DNA of 64,000 bases from Calendula officinalis (lineage: Eukaryota > Streptophyta > Magnoliopsida > Asterales > Asteraceae): contig OY970822.1 of NCBI GenBank assembly GCA_963853835.1, forward strand, positions 47,642,404 to 47,706,403. Direction: 5' to 3'. Both the position numbers and the translations under genes were made by a program. The notes under the pieces were generated by a model. That model was given only the letters and a program-made list of their open reading frames with translations, was not told the origin of the DNA and ran no database searches. Of this stretch, positions 62,101-64,000 are shown piece after piece. Position 1 is the stretch's first letter. Each line of letters opens with the position of its first letter.

Positions 62101-62506
62101 ATCATCAGCTGAAGTAGTATCAACAGCTGATAAGTTCACCTTGCCACTTAGTAGATTCAGCTAACTAATAATGTTTCAAATTATCAATCAGCTGAATAAA
62201 TCATCTCAAAATGATACTTGTCAAGTTTTATAAGTTAAAACGTTTGGTTTTCAAGAAAAAGGAATCTTTCATCCCTATCCACACATTTCGTATGGTAAAT
62301 ATTTTCACTCGAGTGGAAATATTTGGCATTTATGAGTGACAAGACATCCCTGACACTGAAACGGCTCCACTATCCCTCACTGTCACATTGTACCGATTTC
62401 TTCGCACGGTAACCAACATTTCCATAGTCGGTTTTCAACTATCCATTTTTTAGCCGGTTGGATTTCAAAAGTTTACCCAAAATGTCCTCTCCACCCCTAT
62501 AAATAC
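62101..62506. other. Element B region after pol
   Basis: Non-coding leader of the next ORF with CAGCTG words at about 62107, 62125 and 62192. Confidence 0.6.
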
Positions 62507-62514
62507 CTCACATC

Positions 62515-63081
62515 TAGATGTGGCAAAATCAGACACGACACGACAACTTGACACGAACCCGACACGAAATTGGTGGGTTTGGGTTAGAGGCTTCGACACG
62601 TTTAAGTAAATGGGTTGACTCGACACGACACGAAAGTTAAACGGGTTGGGTTAGTGTCAATATTTTCAACTCGAAGATAAACCGATTCAACCGTTTAAGT
62701 ATGTATATATTATATTATTAAATATAGTATATGTAAATATTATAACTTGGTAGTTGTAGTGGAAAAGATTAAGTTTTTATTTTATATTGAGCTTAGTATC
62801 TAATTATATTATGTTTTTCTTGGACTTTTATTAAGTTTTTTTGAATTTCTATTACATTTTTATTGGAATTTTATTATGTTTTGTCGCTATATGCTAATGT
62901 TTACAGCTTAAACGGATTAAACGGGTTGGGTCGGGTTGACACGAAATTAATCGTGTTGGGTCTGGGTCAACATTTTGAACTCGTTTATTAAACGTGTTGG
63001 GTTTGAGTTTAAGGGTCTCAACACGTTTAAGGTCTCGACACGACACGAACCCGACACGACACGACCCATTTGCCACATCTA
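62515..63081. mobile_element. hAT-type MITE with ACACGAC repeats
   Basis: TAGATGTGGCAAA...TTTGCCACATCTA termini, 8-bp duplications ctcacatc (62507-62514) and cccacatc (63082-63089), one mismatch. Sub-terminal cgacacgac and aaacgggttggg words are inverted. Inserted in element B. Confidence 0.9.
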
Positions 63082-63189
63082 CCCACATCCCTCTCACTTT
63101 CTTCCTCACCACCTTCAAAGTTCCCTCTCATAATTCTCTCAAGAACCCTAATCCTCTTTCAAACCCTTATCTTTCTCCCTACTTCCAAA

Positions 63190-64000
63190 TGTCTAAGAGA
63201 TCCTCAAAAGCTCCTCTCACCAGAGCAGCCATCGAGTTCACTCAAAACTCGAACTTGGTTGCAAACACCTCTCCGCCGGAGAACCTCAAGGAGGTTTACC
63301 GTCCGGTCGGAAAGTTTTTGCGTCACTGCCTTGTCAGTGGTGCATTCACTCGATTCACCAAGAGTTTTTACGAACTCTTGCGACATTGCTTGCGGGTTTG
63401 ATTATCTGCTCCCTGATGAACTCCCTCAGGAGATGAAATCTTCTGAGGAGGCAAAGGCAAGTCTGATCGATCACTGGATATCGATTAGAGAAAGAAGATG
63501 ACAGGGTCCCCATCTTTAAGAAGTCTCAGCTGTCGAGACCATGAGCCTACTTCTTCACGCACATCATTCAGTGCATAGGTGGGAACCATGGGTCTCAAAA
63601 CCAGTGCAACTCCAGCCTTCAGATCTTTGCTGAGCCCTAATCACCGGTCAGCGGATTGATTATGGGAAACTAGTTTACGAGGAGGTCAAAGCCAAGCTCA
63701 AATGAAAGGGACTTCACATTCCCTATATTCGATTCTTCACTCTGTGCATCGCTCATGTGATGACTGAGAAGCTGGAGATTGATTATGAAGACCTTCAGGG
63801 GGATTGGTTTGAGGTTCGTCCCTTATCTAACACCATCTTCAACTCCAAGAAGGAAGATGTTAAAGGTAATCCCCTCTCCTCGTACAAGTTGAAGATTATT
63901 AAAGATCATACTAGATCCAGGAGGGATCAACCAAAGGGCACCACAACGAAAGAATCTGCCCTACAAGAAGGTATGTCCTTTTCTCATCTGGAGGGTTCTT
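63190..64000 (+). pseudogene. Post-pol (env-position) ORF of element B, partial
   Basis: Opens MSKRSSKAPLTRAAIEF at 63190; the reading shifts near 63390 (CGFDYLLPDELPQEMKSSEE) and again before 63530 (FFTHIIQCIGG), with a TGA near 63704, then is open to the window end (KGLHIPYIRFFTLCIAHVM, EKLEIDYEDLQGDWFEV). The N-terminal sequence style matches the corresponding ORF of element A only loosely. Function unknown; no membrane segment is obvious in the part seen. Confidence 0.6.

Overview
This is nuclear DNA of a flowering plant (dicot): genes with many short introns bounded by GT/AG, very AT-rich intergenic DNA, long (TA)n tracts, and Ty1-copia, Ty3-gypsy, Helitron, hAT, Harbinger, Stowaway and SINE insertions throughout. 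The copia gag types resemble those I associate with Asteraceae; that is inference from memory, not a search result. The window begins exactly with GAATTC, so it may be the end of an EcoRI-cloned insert. I see no rRNA gene, no convincing tRNA gene and no CRISPR array.

The only host gene that reads as intact is a seven-exon minus-strand gene (33555-36034) for a 459-residue EamA/DMT-family membrane transporter with a plastid-type N-terminus. A degraded copy of its first exon lies 4.5 kb away at 30917-31110. Everything else is mobile DNA or unassigned spacer.

Layout: 1-3915, defective copia element C (minus; LTR 3600-3915, long leader, coiled-coil gag-like frame running off the window). 4.6-7.5 kb, a cluster of MITEs and SINE pieces and a large hairpin. 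7792 to about 30577, a large minus-strand Helitron encoding a RepHel protein and a separate RPA1-like single-strand-DNA-binding protein, both now broken; a 9.3-kb non-autonomous gypsy-derived element (10944-20266, 2.6-kb LTRs, TSD ctatc) sits inside the Rep exon. 30.6-33.1 kb, a SINE, the exon-1 pseudogene, a solo LTR (31308-32071) and two abutting Stowaway MITEs. 33.5-36.0 kb, the transporter gene. 36.8-41 kb, two related palindrome-rich elements, a SINE with a 14-bp TSD and a 1.8-kb solo LTR (39196-40994). 41-48.5 kb, mostly unassigned DNA with a perfect 37-bp inverted repeat, two small Helitron-like elements and a Tourist-like MITE. 48576 to the end, two nested Sirevirus-like copia elements: A (gag and a post-pol ORF, no pol) and B, inserted into A's post-pol ORF, with gag, pol and the start of its own post-pol ORF, all carrying stops.

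The signal I find most worth following is in element B: the palindromic hexamer CAGCTG occurs about 30 times in roughly 6.8 kb, in LTR, gag, pol and non-coding DNA and in more than one reading frame, where about one is expected by chance. Element A lacks this but is rich in TCAGAT/ATCTGA. A frame-independent, element-specific word points to a nucleotide-level role. The Helitron's pairing of RepHel with RPA1 is known from plants; its two AT-hook-like N-terminal exons and the nested insertion are more individual.
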